Positions 44,256 to 52,664 of a stretch of DNA of 64,000 bases are shown here, one piece after another. This DNA comes from Subtercola endophyticus. Its GTDB lineage: Bacteria; Actinomycetota; Actinomycetes; Actinomycetales; Microbacteriaceae. Both the position numbers and the translations under genes were made by a program. The stretch lies in assembly GCF_021044565.1 (NCBI RefSeq), contig NZ_CP087997.1, positions 1,922,001 to 1,986,000 on the forward strand. The letters run 5' to 3'. Numbering within the stretch: position 1 is the stretch's first letter; each line of letters opens with the position of its first letter. The notes beneath the pieces were generated by a model. That model had not been told where the DNA came from, did not search any database, and saw nothing but the letters and a program-made list of their open reading frames with translations.

Positions 44256-46799
44256 GTGCCTGGAGAAAACCTCACCCGTCTCGAAGCCCAAGAACGCGCC
44301 GCGCTGGTGTCTGTTCAGAGCTACGACGTGACCCTCGACGTGACCCAGGGACCTGAGACGTTCTTGAGCACGACCACGGTGCGCTTCACGGCTACGGCCG
44401 GAGCATCCACTTTCATCGATGCCATCACGAAGAACGTGCACTCGGTGCTGCTCAACGGAAAAGACCTCGACCCGGCCCAGGTGAGCGACGGCGTGCGCAT
44501 TCAGCTCGACGACCTGGCAGACGACAACGTTCTGACGGTCGTCGCCGACGCGCTGTACACCAACACCGGCGAGGGGCTGCACCGCTTCGTCGACCCGGTC
44601 GACGACGAGGTCTACCTCTACAGTCAGTTCGAGGTGCCAGACTCGCGCCGCGTTTTCGCGGTGTTCGAACAGCCCGACCTCAAGGCGACCTTCACTTTCA
44701 CGGTCACCGCGCCCGACTACTGGCAGGTGGTGTCGAACTCCCCCACCCCCGAACCCGTCTCGATCGGTGAGAGCAAAGCCACCTGGAGCTTCGAGACCAC
44801 GCCCGTCATCTCGTCGTACATCACCGCAATCGTCGCCGGCCCGTACGTAGTCGAGCGCAGCGAGCTGACCTCGAGCGACGGCCGCGTGATTCCGCTCGGC
44901 GTGTTCTCGCGGGCGTCGCTGTCGCAGTACATGGATGCCGACTACGTGTTCGAGAAGACCCGCCAGGGCTTCGAGTTCTACGAGAAGCGCTTCGACTACC
45001 CGTACCCGTTCGCCAAGTACGACCAGCTGTTCGTTCCCGAGTTCAACGCCGGAGCCATGGAGAACGCCGGCGCCGTGACCTTCACTGAGGCGTACGTCTT
45101 TCGTTCGAAAGTAACGGATGCCCAGCGCGAGCGCCGCGTCGTGACGATCTTGCACGAACTCGCACACATGTGGTTCGGCGACCTGGTCACCATGAAGTGG
45201 TGGAACGACCTCTGGCTGAACGAGTCGTTCGCCGAGTACATCTCCACGCTCGCCACAGCCGAGGCCACCGAGTGGCACGGCGCCTGGGCGACCTTCGCCT
45301 CCACGGAGAAGAGCTGGGCCTACCGCCAAGACCAGCTGCCCTCGACCCACCCCATCTTCGCGACCATCAACGATCTCGACGACGTGCAGGTCAACTTCGA
45401 CGGCATCACCTACGCCAAGGGCGCCTCGGTGCTGAAGCAGCTCGTGGCCTGGGTGGGGCAAGACGAGTTTCTCGCCGGCGTCGGCCAGTACTTCAAGAAG
45501 CACGCCTATTCGAACACCGAGTTGAAAGACCTGCTCGCCGAGCTCGAAGACACCAGCGGCCGCGATCTCACCGAGTGGTCGAAGTTGTGGCTCGAGACGG
45601 CCGGCGTGAACACGCTGCGGCCCGAGATCGAGACCGACTCCGACGGGGTGATCACGAGCTTCGCCATCACGCAGACGGCGCCAGCCGAGTGGCCGACCAT
45701 CCGGCCGCACCGCCTCGCGATCGGCTTCTACAACATGCACGAGGGTGCGCTCATTCGTAATCACCGGGTCGAACTGGATGTCGCGGGCGAACTCACCGAG
45801 GTGCCCGAGCTCGCGGGGCTGACCCGGCCCGACCTCGTGCTGCTGAACGACGACGACCTCGCCTACACGAAGATCCGCCTCGACGGGCAGTCGCTCTCGA
45901 CCGCGATCTCGCACCTCGGAGCGATCGAAGACGGGCTCGCCCGCTCCATCGTCTGGGGCTCCGCGTGGGATGCGACGCGCGACGCCGAGAGCCGGCCGCG
46001 CGACTTCATTCGACTCGTACTGGGCAACATCGCGAGCGAAGACGAGAGCACGACACTGCGCACGGCGCTGAACCAGGTCGTGCAGACGGCGGCGATCTAC
46101 GTGGCGCCCTCGTTCAAGGCCGAGGCGCAGGCCGAGGTCGCCGACGAGCTGTGGGGGCTGGCGCGAAACGCCGCCCCGGGCTCTGACGAGCAGTTCCAGT
46201 TCGTGAAGTTCTTCGCGGCAGCCGCGAAGACCGACGAGACTCTCGCCGTGGTCGAATCACTGCTCGAAGGCTCGACCAAGCTCGAAGGCCTCGAGATCGA
46301 CACCGACCTCACCTGGGACCTGCTGACGTCTCTGGTGGCCGCCGGCAAGGCGGGCGAGGCGCAGATCGATGCCGCACTGGCGGCCGATAACACCGCATCG
46401 GGTGCACAGAGCGCGGCGAGCGCACGGGCATCCATTCCCACCGCAGACGCCAAGGCGAAGGCGTGGGCCTCGCTCGTCGACACCGACGACGCGTCGAACC
46501 TCATCGTGCGGGCGACAACCGTCGGTTTTCAGCGAGCGAACGACGACGCGCTGCTGCAGCCGTACATCGCGAAGTACTTCGACGCGGTGCAGACGCTGTG
46601 GGAGACCCGCACCTACCAGATCGCCGCGACGCTGATCACCGGTTTGTACCCGGCCGGGCTCGCGAGCCAGGAGCTGCGGGATGCGACGCAGGCCTGGCTC
46701 GACACCGACCCCCAGCCGGCCGCACTGCGGCGTCTCGTGGTCGAGAACCTCGCGGGCGTCGACCGTGCTCTCGCGGCGCAGGCCAAAGACGCCGAATAA
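44256..46799 (+). CDS. pepN: Aminopeptidase N (M1 family)
   Basis: A cytoplasmic zinc metallopeptidase. The exopeptidase motif GAMENAG is near residue 265, and HELAHMWFGDLV starting at ~299 is followed by NESFAEY with the third zinc ligand. The ERAP1-like C-terminal half is all helical. GTG 44256 with GGAGA 9 nt upstream starts at PGENLTRLEAQERA; an upstream in-frame ATG at 44184 would add an Arg-rich stretch and is rejected. 847 aa. A strong hairpin follows. Confidence 0.95.
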   Translation: MPGENLTRLEAQERAALVSVQSYDVTLDVTQGPETFLSTTTVRFTATAGASTFIDAITKNVHSVLLNGKDLDPAQVSDGVRIQLDDLADDNVLTVVADALYTNTGEGLHRFVDPVDDEVYLYSQFEVPDSRRVFAVFEQPDLKATFTFTVTAPDYWQVVSNSPTPEPVSIGESKATWSFETTPVISSYITAIVAGPYVVERSELTSSDGRVIPLGVFSRASLSQYMDADYVFEKTRQGFEFYEKRFDYPYPFAKYDQLFVPEFNAGAMENAGAVTFTEAYVFRSKVTDAQRERRVVTILHELAHMWFGDLVTMKWWNDLWLNESFAEYISTLATAEATEWHGAWATFASTEKSWAYRQDQLPSTHPIFATINDLDDVQVNFDGITYAKGASVLKQLVAWVGQDEFLAGVGQYFKKHAYSNTELKDLLAELEDTSGRDLTEWSKLWLETAGVNTLRPEIETDSDGVITSFAITQTAPAEWPTIRPHRLAIGFYNMHEGALIRNHRVELDVAGELTEVPELAGLTRPDLVLLNDDDLAYTKIRLDGQSLSTAISHLGAIEDGLARSIVWGSAWDATRDAESRPRDFIRLVLGNIASEDESTTLRTALNQVVQTAAIYVAPSFKAEAQAEVADELWGLARNAAPGSDEQFQFVKFFAAAAKTDETLAVVESLLEGSTKLEGLEIDTDLTWDLLTSLVAAGKAGEAQIDAALAADNTASGAQSAASARASIPTADAKAKAWASLVDTDDASNLIVRATTVGFQRANDDALLQPYIAKYFDAVQTLWETRTYQIAATLITGLYPAGLASQELRDATQAWLDTDPQPAALRRLVVENLAGVDRALAAQAKDAE

Positions 46800-46822
46800 G
46801 CCGTTTCTGCATCAGTTCTGCA

Positions 46823-46856
46823 CGAGTGCCGGTCAGCTTCTGTTGATCGGCACTCG
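46823..46856 (+). terminator. Hairpin after pepN
   Basis: CGAGTGCCGGTCA (46823-46835) pairs with TGATCGGCACTCG (46844-46856) with one G-T pair and an 8-nt loop. It ends 16 bp before the mscS start, so mscS must have a promoter close by (TAGCAT 46858-46863). Confidence 0.7.
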
Positions 46857-46872
46857 TTAGCATTGAGCGCAT

Positions 46873-47991
46873 ATGAGTGACTTCTTCAAGAACCTGAGCG
46901 ACTTCTACGGCACCTACCAGCACCTGATCAATATCGTCATCATCATCGTCGGCGCGATCATCGTGCGGCTGATCCTGCTGAAGTCGGTCGATCGCGTCGT
47001 CAAACGCATCGTCACGGGCGTGAAGAACAAGCACGATGCGCAAGACACCCAAGCCCTGCTCGCCTCGCCGGTCGCGGCGGTGAGGGTGGTTCAGCGCACT
47101 CGCACCATGGGCAGCGTGCTGTCGAACTTCATCACCTGGGCGATCGTGATCTTCGCGTTCATCATGGTGCTCGGCGAACTGCAGTTTCAGGTCACCGCGC
47201 TCGTGGCTTCGGCCGGCGTCATCGGTGCGGCGCTCGGCTTCGGAGCCCAGAACATCATCAAAGACATGCTCAACGGGCTGTTCATGGTGGTCGAAGACCA
47301 ACTCGGAGTCGGTGACGTCGTCGACCTGGGCCCGGCGACCGGCGTCGTCGAGGCCGTCGGAATTCGCGTCACCACCGTGCGCGACGTGAACGGCACGCTC
47401 TGGTTCGTGCGCAACGGCGAGATTCTGCGGGTGGGCAACATGTCCATGGGCTGGGCGCGCGTCATCATCGATCTCGCTATTCCCTACGACACCGATGTCG
47501 ATGCCGTGCAGGCGCGCATGCTCGCCACCGCGAGCGATCTCGCCTCGAACCCGAAATGGCGTTCGCGCATTATCGAGAAGCCCGAGATCTGGGGCCTCGA
47601 GAGCATCTCTGCCGAGGCCCTCGTGATTCGGCTCGTGGTGAAGACGCGCAGCAACTCCAAAGACGATGTCGCGCGGGAGCTGCGGATGCGCTTGAAGGTC
47701 GCCCTCGACGAGATGGGCGTGAAGCTGCCGGCGCTCAACAGCATCGTGCTCACCGGCTTCGAAGGCGCGAACTCGATTGCCGGAGCACGGCCGCCGAAAA
47801 CGAAGCCGGTGAACACCACGACAGAGGGCGTCGCCGGAGACGCCGCGACGACCACCAAGGTGCTGCGCGCGCCCAAGACGGGGTCTGCGAGGGCCGGGCG
47901 GGCGACCGGATCCGCGTCGGCTACCGGCTCGGCCGAGACACCGGGCTCGGGCGGCTCCACTTCATCCTCACCCACCGACGACAAGGCTTGA
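46873..47991 (+). CDS. mscS: Small-conductance mechanosensitive channel (MscS family)
   Basis: Three membrane helices: HLINIVIIIVGAIIVRLILL, FITWAIVIFAFIMVLGEL and the pore helix VTALVASAGVIGAALGFGAQ. They are followed by NIIKDMLNGLFMVVEDQLGVGDVV, the MscS beta domain, and a vestibule (VIIDLAIPYDTD). The Thr/Ser/Ala-rich C-terminal tail of ~70 residues is probably disordered. It releases solutes on hypo-osmotic shock. Followed 2 bp later by the globin gene. Confidence 0.93.
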   Translation: MSDFFKNLSDFYGTYQHLINIVIIIVGAIIVRLILLKSVDRVVKRIVTGVKNKHDAQDTQALLASPVAAVRVVQRTRTMGSVLSNFITWAIVIFAFIMVLGELQFQVTALVASAGVIGAALGFGAQNIIKDMLNGLFMVVEDQLGVGDVVDLGPATGVVEAVGIRVTTVRDVNGTLWFVRNGEILRVGNMSMGWARVIIDLAIPYDTDVDAVQARMLATASDLASNPKWRSRIIEKPEIWGLESISAEALVIRLVVKTRSNSKDDVARELRMRLKVALDEMGVKLPALNSIVLTGFEGANSIAGARPPKTKPVNTTTEGVAGDAATTTKVLRAPKTGSARAGRATGSASATGSAETPGSGGSTSSSPTDDKA

Positions 47992-47993
47992 CG

Positions 47994-48491
47994 ATGACGA
48001 ACGACAGTACAGCGCCCGGCGCCCCCAGCGGAATACCGCTCATTCCGATCATCCCGACGGCGACAAAGCCCGCCACGACGGGTAGCTCGGCGTCTGACGA
48101 CGGTCTCGGCTCGGGTGACACGTTCTATGAGCAGGTCGGTGGCCGGGCCACGTTCGAGCGGCTCGTGCGCGCCTTCTACGCCGGCGTGGCGGCCGACCCC
48201 GTGCTCGTAGCGATGTACCCCGAAGACGATCTCGAGGGCGCCATTCAGCGGTTGACCGGGTTTCTCGAGCAGTACTGGGGCGGGCCCACCACCTACAGCC
48301 AAGAACGCGGGCACCCCCGGTTGCGCATGCGGCACAATCCGTTCAAGGTGAATCCGGATGCCCGTGACCGCTGGCTCTCGCACATGCACGCCGCCGTGGT
48401 TTCTCTGGCGCTGCCCCCGTTGCAGGAGGCGACGCTCTGGGACTACCTCGAGCGCGCCGCGCATGCCATGGTGAATACCTTCGACGAGTAG
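47994..48491 (+). CDS. glbO: Group II truncated haemoglobin (GlbO-like)
   Basis: The globin domain spans ~43-160: FYEQVGGRATFERLVRAFYAG with Tyr62 at B10, AMYPEDDL with a Tyr in the CD1 region, RLRMRHNPF with proximal His114, and RWLSHM with Trp127 at G8. These are group II features. A ~40-residue Pro/Ser/Thr-rich N-terminal extension is unusual. ATG 47994 follows the mscS stop by 2 bp, so they are co-transcribed. It probably handles O2 or NO. Confidence 0.9.
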   Translation: MTNDSTAPGAPSGIPLIPIIPTATKPATTGSSASDDGLGSGDTFYEQVGGRATFERLVRAFYAGVAADPVLVAMYPEDDLEGAIQRLTGFLEQYWGGPTTYSQERGHPRLRMRHNPFKVNPDARDRWLSHMHAAVVSLALPPLQEATLWDYLERAAHAMVNTFDE

Positions 48492-48527
48492 AGTCGCTTT
48501 TCTTCGCCCGAAACAAGGAAGTTTCCG

Positions 48528-50258
48528 ATGCCCCACACAGTCACGACCGATGTCATCGTCGTCGGCGCCGGCCTCGCCGGTCTCGTCGCCACCGCCGAAC
48601 TCGTGAAGGCGGGCAAGCACGTCACCATCGTCGAGCAAGAACCCGCCGCCTCGTTCGGCGGTCAGGCGTGGTGGTCGTTCGGCGGCCTCTTTCTCATCGA
48701 CAGCCCCGAACAGCGCCGCCTCGGCGTGCACGACTCGCTCGAGCTCGCCCGGCAGGATTGGTTCGGCAGCGCCGGCTTCGATCGACCCGAAGACCGCTGG
48801 CCCCGGCTCTGGGCCGAGGCCTACCTGCAGTTCGCCGCCGGAGAGAAGCGCGCCTGGCTGCATGAACAGGGCGTGCGCTGGTTTCCCATCGTGGGCTGGG
48901 CCGAGCGCGGCGGTTACACCGCACTCGAGCATGGCAACTCGGTGCCGCGCTTTCACATCACGTGGGGAACCGGTCCCGGGGTGCTCGCGCCGTTCGTCGC
49001 GCGGGTTCGTCAGGGCGTGCGCGACGGGCTCGTCACGATTCTGCACCGGCATCGCGTTGACGAACTCGTGACGGAGGCGGCCGAGAGCGGCGCGGGCAGC
49101 GGCCGCAGCGCGGGCGGCAGCAGCAGCGCGGCCGGCGGGAGGCACGGCGCAACGCGCGTGGTGGGCGTGCGCGGAGTCATCCTCGAGCCCTCGAGCTCAG
49201 GCCGCGGCGTCAGCAGCTCGCGCGAGAGCGTCGGTGAGTTCGAGCTGCGTGCCAGCGCGGTGATCGTCACGAGCGGTGGCATCGGCGGCAACCACGACCT
49301 CGTGCGCCAGAACTGGCCGAAACGCCTGGGTGAACCGCCGGCATCCATGCTCTCGGGCGTGCCCGCGCACGTCGATGGGCGGATGCTCGGCATCACCGAG
49401 GCGGCGGGAGCCCGCTTGATCAACTCCGACCGCATGTGGCACTACACCGAGGGCATCACGAACTTCGACCCGGTGTGGCCGCAGCACGGAATCCGCATTC
49501 TGCCGGGCCCGTCGTCGCTTTGGCTCGACGCGACGGGAAAACGGCTGCCGGTGCCGCTCTTTCCTGGATTCGACACCCTCGGTACGCTCGAGCACATTCT
49601 CACGACCGGCTACGACCACACCTGGTTCGTGCTCACCCAGAAGATCATCGAGAAGGAGTTGGCGCTCTCGGGCAGCGAGCAGAACCCCGATCTCACCGGC
49701 AAGAACCTGCGGCTGCTGGCTAAGCGGGTCGGTCCCGGCGCTCCGGGCCCGATCGAGGCGTTCAAAGACAAGGGCGTCGACTTCGTGGTGGCAGATGATC
49801 TGCCCACGCTTCTGGCGGGAATGCAGCGCCTCTCGGGTGATGCCCCTCTCGACCTCAGGCAGGTGGAGAAAGAGATTCGCGGCCGAGACCGGGAGATCGG
49901 GCATCCGTTCAGCAAAGACCTGCAGATCACCGCGGTTCGAGGGGCGCGAACCTACCTCGGCGACAAGCTGATTCGTGTCGCCTCGCCGCATGAGCTGCTC
50001 GACCCTGCGGCCGGCCCGCTGATCGCGGTGAAGCTGCACATCGTCACGCGCAAGACGCTCGGCGGAATCGAGACCGACCTGGCGGGTCGAGCACTCGGGG
50101 CCGACGGCGAGCCCGTCGAAGGGCTCTACGCAGCGGGCGAGGCCAGCGGCTTCGGCGGCGGCGGGATGCACGGCTATCGTGCGCTCGAGGGCACCTTCTT
50201 GGGCGGCTGCATCTTCAGCGGCCGCCAGGCGGGCCGAGCGGTCGCGGCTGCGCTCTGA
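48528..50258 (+). CDS. FAD-dependent dehydrogenase (KstD/fumarate-reductase-like)
   Basis: The dinucleotide-binding start DVIVVGAGLAGLVATAELVKAGKHVTIVEQE, then GGQAWWSFGG and the C-terminal GLYAAGEASGFGGGGMHGYRALEG, are those of the succinate dehydrogenase/ketosteroid-dehydrogenase flavoprotein class. A low-complexity Gly/Ser insert (AGSGRSAGGSSSAAGG) lies near residue 190. It resembles mycobacterial FAD-binding dehydrogenases of unknown substrate. 576 aa. An inverted repeat follows. Confidence 0.85.
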   Translation: MPHTVTTDVIVVGAGLAGLVATAELVKAGKHVTIVEQEPAASFGGQAWWSFGGLFLIDSPEQRRLGVHDSLELARQDWFGSAGFDRPEDRWPRLWAEAYLQFAAGEKRAWLHEQGVRWFPIVGWAERGGYTALEHGNSVPRFHITWGTGPGVLAPFVARVRQGVRDGLVTILHRHRVDELVTEAAESGAGSGRSAGGSSSAAGGRHGATRVVGVRGVILEPSSSGRGVSSSRESVGEFELRASAVIVTSGGIGGNHDLVRQNWPKRLGEPPASMLSGVPAHVDGRMLGITEAAGARLINSDRMWHYTEGITNFDPVWPQHGIRILPGPSSLWLDATGKRLPVPLFPGFDTLGTLEHILTTGYDHTWFVLTQKIIEKELALSGSEQNPDLTGKNLRLLAKRVGPGAPGPIEAFKDKGVDFVVADDLPTLLAGMQRLSGDAPLDLRQVEKEIRGRDREIGHPFSKDLQITAVRGARTYLGDKLIRVASPHELLDPAAGPLIAVKLHIVTRKTLGGIETDLAGRALGADGEPVEGLYAAGEASGFGGGGMHGYRALEGTFLGGCIFSGRQAGRAVAAAL

Positions 50259-50276
50259 CGCCGCGCCATCTGCGAG

Positions 50277-50336
50277 AGCGACTGTTGCGGACGAGAGCGA
50301 CGGCCGCGGCGGCTCATCTCGTCCGAAAACGTCGCT
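50277..50336. terminator. 19-bp imperfect inverted repeat between converging genes
   Basis: AGCGACTGTTGCGGACGAG (50277-50295) pairs at 16 of 19 positions with 50318-50336; loop 22 nt and itself GC-rich. It lies between the FAD dehydrogenase and the converging gene at 50388. Probable bidirectional terminator, or a repeat element. Confidence 0.55.
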
Positions 50337-50387
50337 ATCGCTGAGCGGTGGCGAGGGCGCGGGCGCGGAGTGCGAGGCGCGGGGGCA

Positions 50388-51047
50388 TCAGCGGCTGAGT
50401 ACGTGGCCGCGGCGCGTAGTGAGACGGGTCCAGGGGCCCGACTCGTAGAGCGCAACCGGGTCGTCGTGCCGCAGAAAGCCGAGGCTGACGGCGGCGAAGG
50501 CGGCCCCAGCCGCCGTGGGCCGTTCGATCGAAGGGATGGCCCGGCCCCACACCTCCGAACGCACCTTGTGAACCAGCTGTTCACCGGTCTCGGGCGGCAG
50601 CGCTGCAGCTACCTCGGAGATGCCGTCGCCCGCCGACTTCTCGAGTACGGCCGCGTCGACCGTTCCGAGATTCTTCCAGCCTCCACGCGGCGGTGAGATT
50701 CCGGCCCAGGCAGCAAGACCCTCGGCGGGCGGAAGGCTGATATCGACGGGCCCCGTCTCGCCGTTGACCACGACAGAAAGCAGGGCAAGCCGATCGAGCA
50801 GTGCACGAATCGAGATGATCTCGTCGAACGCCAGTGCCTTGTCGGTCAGAGCGAATGTTCTCAGACCGAGAACGGTAGGTGCATCATCCAGCAGCCCTTT
50901 GGGTGCGAGCACAGAAGCGTAGACCGCGAGAACACCTTGACCGCCGATCAATCGCACCGAACCGGTGCCCACACGTGCGGCTCTGCCCAGAAAGACCTTG
51001 AGGTCTCCTAACGAGAGAGCGTCGACGAGCGAGAACGATTGAACCAT
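50388..51047 (-). CDS. Conserved-looking protein of unknown function
   Basis: 219 aa, soluble, no recognised motif. The N-terminal half looks beta-rich (GTGSVRLIGGQGVLAVYASVLAPKGLLDDAPTVLGLRTFAL) and the C-terminal half has GISPPRGGWKNLGTVDAAVL. A TAGTTT box lies 8 nt before ATG 51047 and no ribosome binding site is seen. Divergent from tesB. GC skew and codon use match the neighbours, so it is a real gene. Confidence 0.7.
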   Translation of the reverse strand: MVQSFSLVDALSLGDLKVFLGRAARVGTGSVRLIGGQGVLAVYASVLAPKGLLDDAPTVLGLRTFALTDKALAFDEIISIRALLDRLALLSVVVNGETGPVDISLPPAEGLAAWAGISPPRGGWKNLGTVDAAVLEKSAGDGISEVAAALPPETGEQLVHKVRSEVWGRAIPSIERPTAAGAAFAAVSLGFLRHDDPVALYESGPWTRLTTRRGHVLSR

Positions 51048-51125
51048 CAGCTTCTAAACTACAGAAGGTAACGGGTCTTGCGCGCATTCTGAGCGCACCC
51101 GTTGTCGTAATGAGAAGGAGACGCT

Positions 51126-52040
51126 ATGACCGATGAGGCGATCGAGACCTCGGCGGCGCCGCAGGGCCCCACAGTCGCAGACCCGGTCGGCGGCCTTCTC
51201 GCTGCCCTCGACCTCACCGACACCGGCGCTCGAACCAGCGAAGACATCTTCACCGGGCCCTCTCAATGGACGGCGCACGGGCGCGTGTTCGGTGGCCAGG
51301 TGCTCGCCCAGTCGCTGATCGCGGCGAGCCGCACGGTCGAGACAGATCGCCCTGCGCATTCGCTGCACGGGTATTTTCTTCGGCCCGGAGACGTCGCGCT
51401 GCCCATCACCTTTTCGGTCGATCGTATTCACGACGGCCGGTCGTTCTCGACGCGTCGCACCCAGGCCTACCAGAACGGACTCCCGATCTTCTCGATGATC
51501 GCCTCGTTCCAGACCGACGACCCGGGCATCGACCACCAGATCGACATGCCAGACAATGTGCCCGACCCCGAATCACTGCCGTCGATCGCTGAGACACTCG
51601 GTCACATCGAGCATCCGATTGCTCAAAATTGGGCCTACGCGAGACCGTTCGACATTCGGCACGTCGGCCAGCCGATTTATGTGTCGGCCGATTCGGCGCG
51701 CGTCGAACGCCAGGCGATCTGGATGAAGGCGTTACGCCCCCTGCCCGACGAACCGATTCTGCATCGGGCTGCCATGGCCTACGCAAGCGATTACGCCTTG
51801 CTGGAGCCGATATTCCGTCGCCACGGTCTCGCCTGGATGACGCCGGGCCTCAAATCGGCGAGCCTCGACCACGCCATGTGGTGGCATCGGCCGGGGCGAG
51901 CCGATGAATGGTTTCTCTATGTGCAGGAGTCGCCGAGCGCGCAGGGCGGCCGTGGGTTGGCCACGGGGCGCATGTACAGCCGCGACGGCGTGCTCTTGGC
52001 CACCGTCGCCCAGGAGGGCACGATTCGCGTTCCCCGGTAG
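51126..52040 (+). CDS. tesB: Acyl-CoA thioesterase II
   Basis: A double hot-dog thioesterase that hydrolyses medium- and long-chain acyl-CoA. TAHGRVFGGQVLAQSLIAASRTV, the LHGYFLRPGD block and the C-terminal LDHAMWWHRPGRADEWFLYVQESPSAQGGRGLATG are typical. 304 aa. AAGGAG lies 8 nt before the ATG. Confidence 0.95.
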   Translation: MTDEAIETSAAPQGPTVADPVGGLLAALDLTDTGARTSEDIFTGPSQWTAHGRVFGGQVLAQSLIAASRTVETDRPAHSLHGYFLRPGDVALPITFSVDRIHDGRSFSTRRTQAYQNGLPIFSMIASFQTDDPGIDHQIDMPDNVPDPESLPSIAETLGHIEHPIAQNWAYARPFDIRHVGQPIYVSADSARVERQAIWMKALRPLPDEPILHRAAMAYASDYALLEPIFRRHGLAWMTPGLKSASLDHAMWWHRPGRADEWFLYVQESPSAQGGRGLATGRMYSRDGVLLATVAQEGTIRVPR

Positions 52041-52094
52041 GCACGGCCGCGGGTCGCCGTCTTCCGGCCTTCCGCGGCGGCCTGTCGTGCCGGC

Positions 52095-52124
52095 TATCGC
52101 GTCGGCCTCTTATCGCGTCGGCCT
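52095..52124. repeat. 14-bp tandem direct repeat after tesB
   Basis: TATCGCGTCGGCCT occurs at 52095-52108 and 52111-52124 in the 82-bp gap between converging tesB and the next gene, touching the stop of the latter. Confidence 0.6.
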
Positions 52125-52644
52125 ATCGACGCTTCGAGAAGACCACCTCGGGCTCGATGTAGGGAGCCCATGCCTCGCGCTCCGTATCGGTGATGCGTCG
52201 CGGGCGCTGCGTCTCTGCGTCGACGAGCACGATCGTCGTGGTAGCGCGGGTGTAAAGGATGCTCGGCTGCACACCCTCGGGACTCCACACCTCGTAGCAG
52301 AGCTCGAGACTCGCACCGCCCAGCTTGCTGATCCACAGGTGCAGGTCGAGCGGCTGCCGCAGATACGGAATCGGAGCGAGGTACTCGACCTCCTGGTGCG
52401 CGACCAGCGTGAGGGTAGCCGAACCGAGGTCGCCGTTGATCACGGCCATGCTCGCGCTGTCGACCGCGGTGCGACTTTCGGGCGAACCGCCCTGCGAGGT
52501 TGCGAGCGAGACACCAGGCTCGTCTGACGCCCAGAAGGCGTGCACCCGGGCTTCTTCGAGCAGCCTCGTGATCTGAACGTTGTTGACGTGTCCGTATGCG
52601 TCGAGGTCTGACCAGCGCAGCCGAGTGGGAACGTGCAATCTCAT
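52123..52644 (-). CDS. 4HBT-type acyl-CoA thioesterase
   Basis: A single hot-dog domain: LRWSDLDAYGHVNNVQITRLLEEARVHAF carries the Asp of the 4HBT family, and the core helix and strands follow. ATG 52644; a longer frame into the ettA end is rejected. 173 aa with a charged C-terminus (EVVFSKRR). It starts 20 bp after the ettA stop and is the second thioesterase in 1.5 kb. Confidence 0.85.
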   Translation of the reverse strand: MRLHVPTRLRWSDLDAYGHVNNVQITRLLEEARVHAFWASDEPGVSLATSQGGSPESRTAVDSASMAVINGDLGSATLTLVAHQEVEYLAPIPYLRQPLDLHLWISKLGGASLELCYEVWSPEGVQPSILYTRATTTIVLVDAETQRPRRITDTEREAWAPYIEPEVVFSKRR

Positions 52645-52664
52645 CGTGTGCCCGTGCCCCAGCC

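Noticed and set aside
44253..45914. 553-codon frame opposite pepN
   Set aside because: Antisense shadow of an M1 peptidase with clear HExxH motif.
47484..49145. 553-codon minus-strand frame opposite mscS, globin and the FAD gene
   Set aside because: It covers three convincing genes and has no ribosome binding site or motif.
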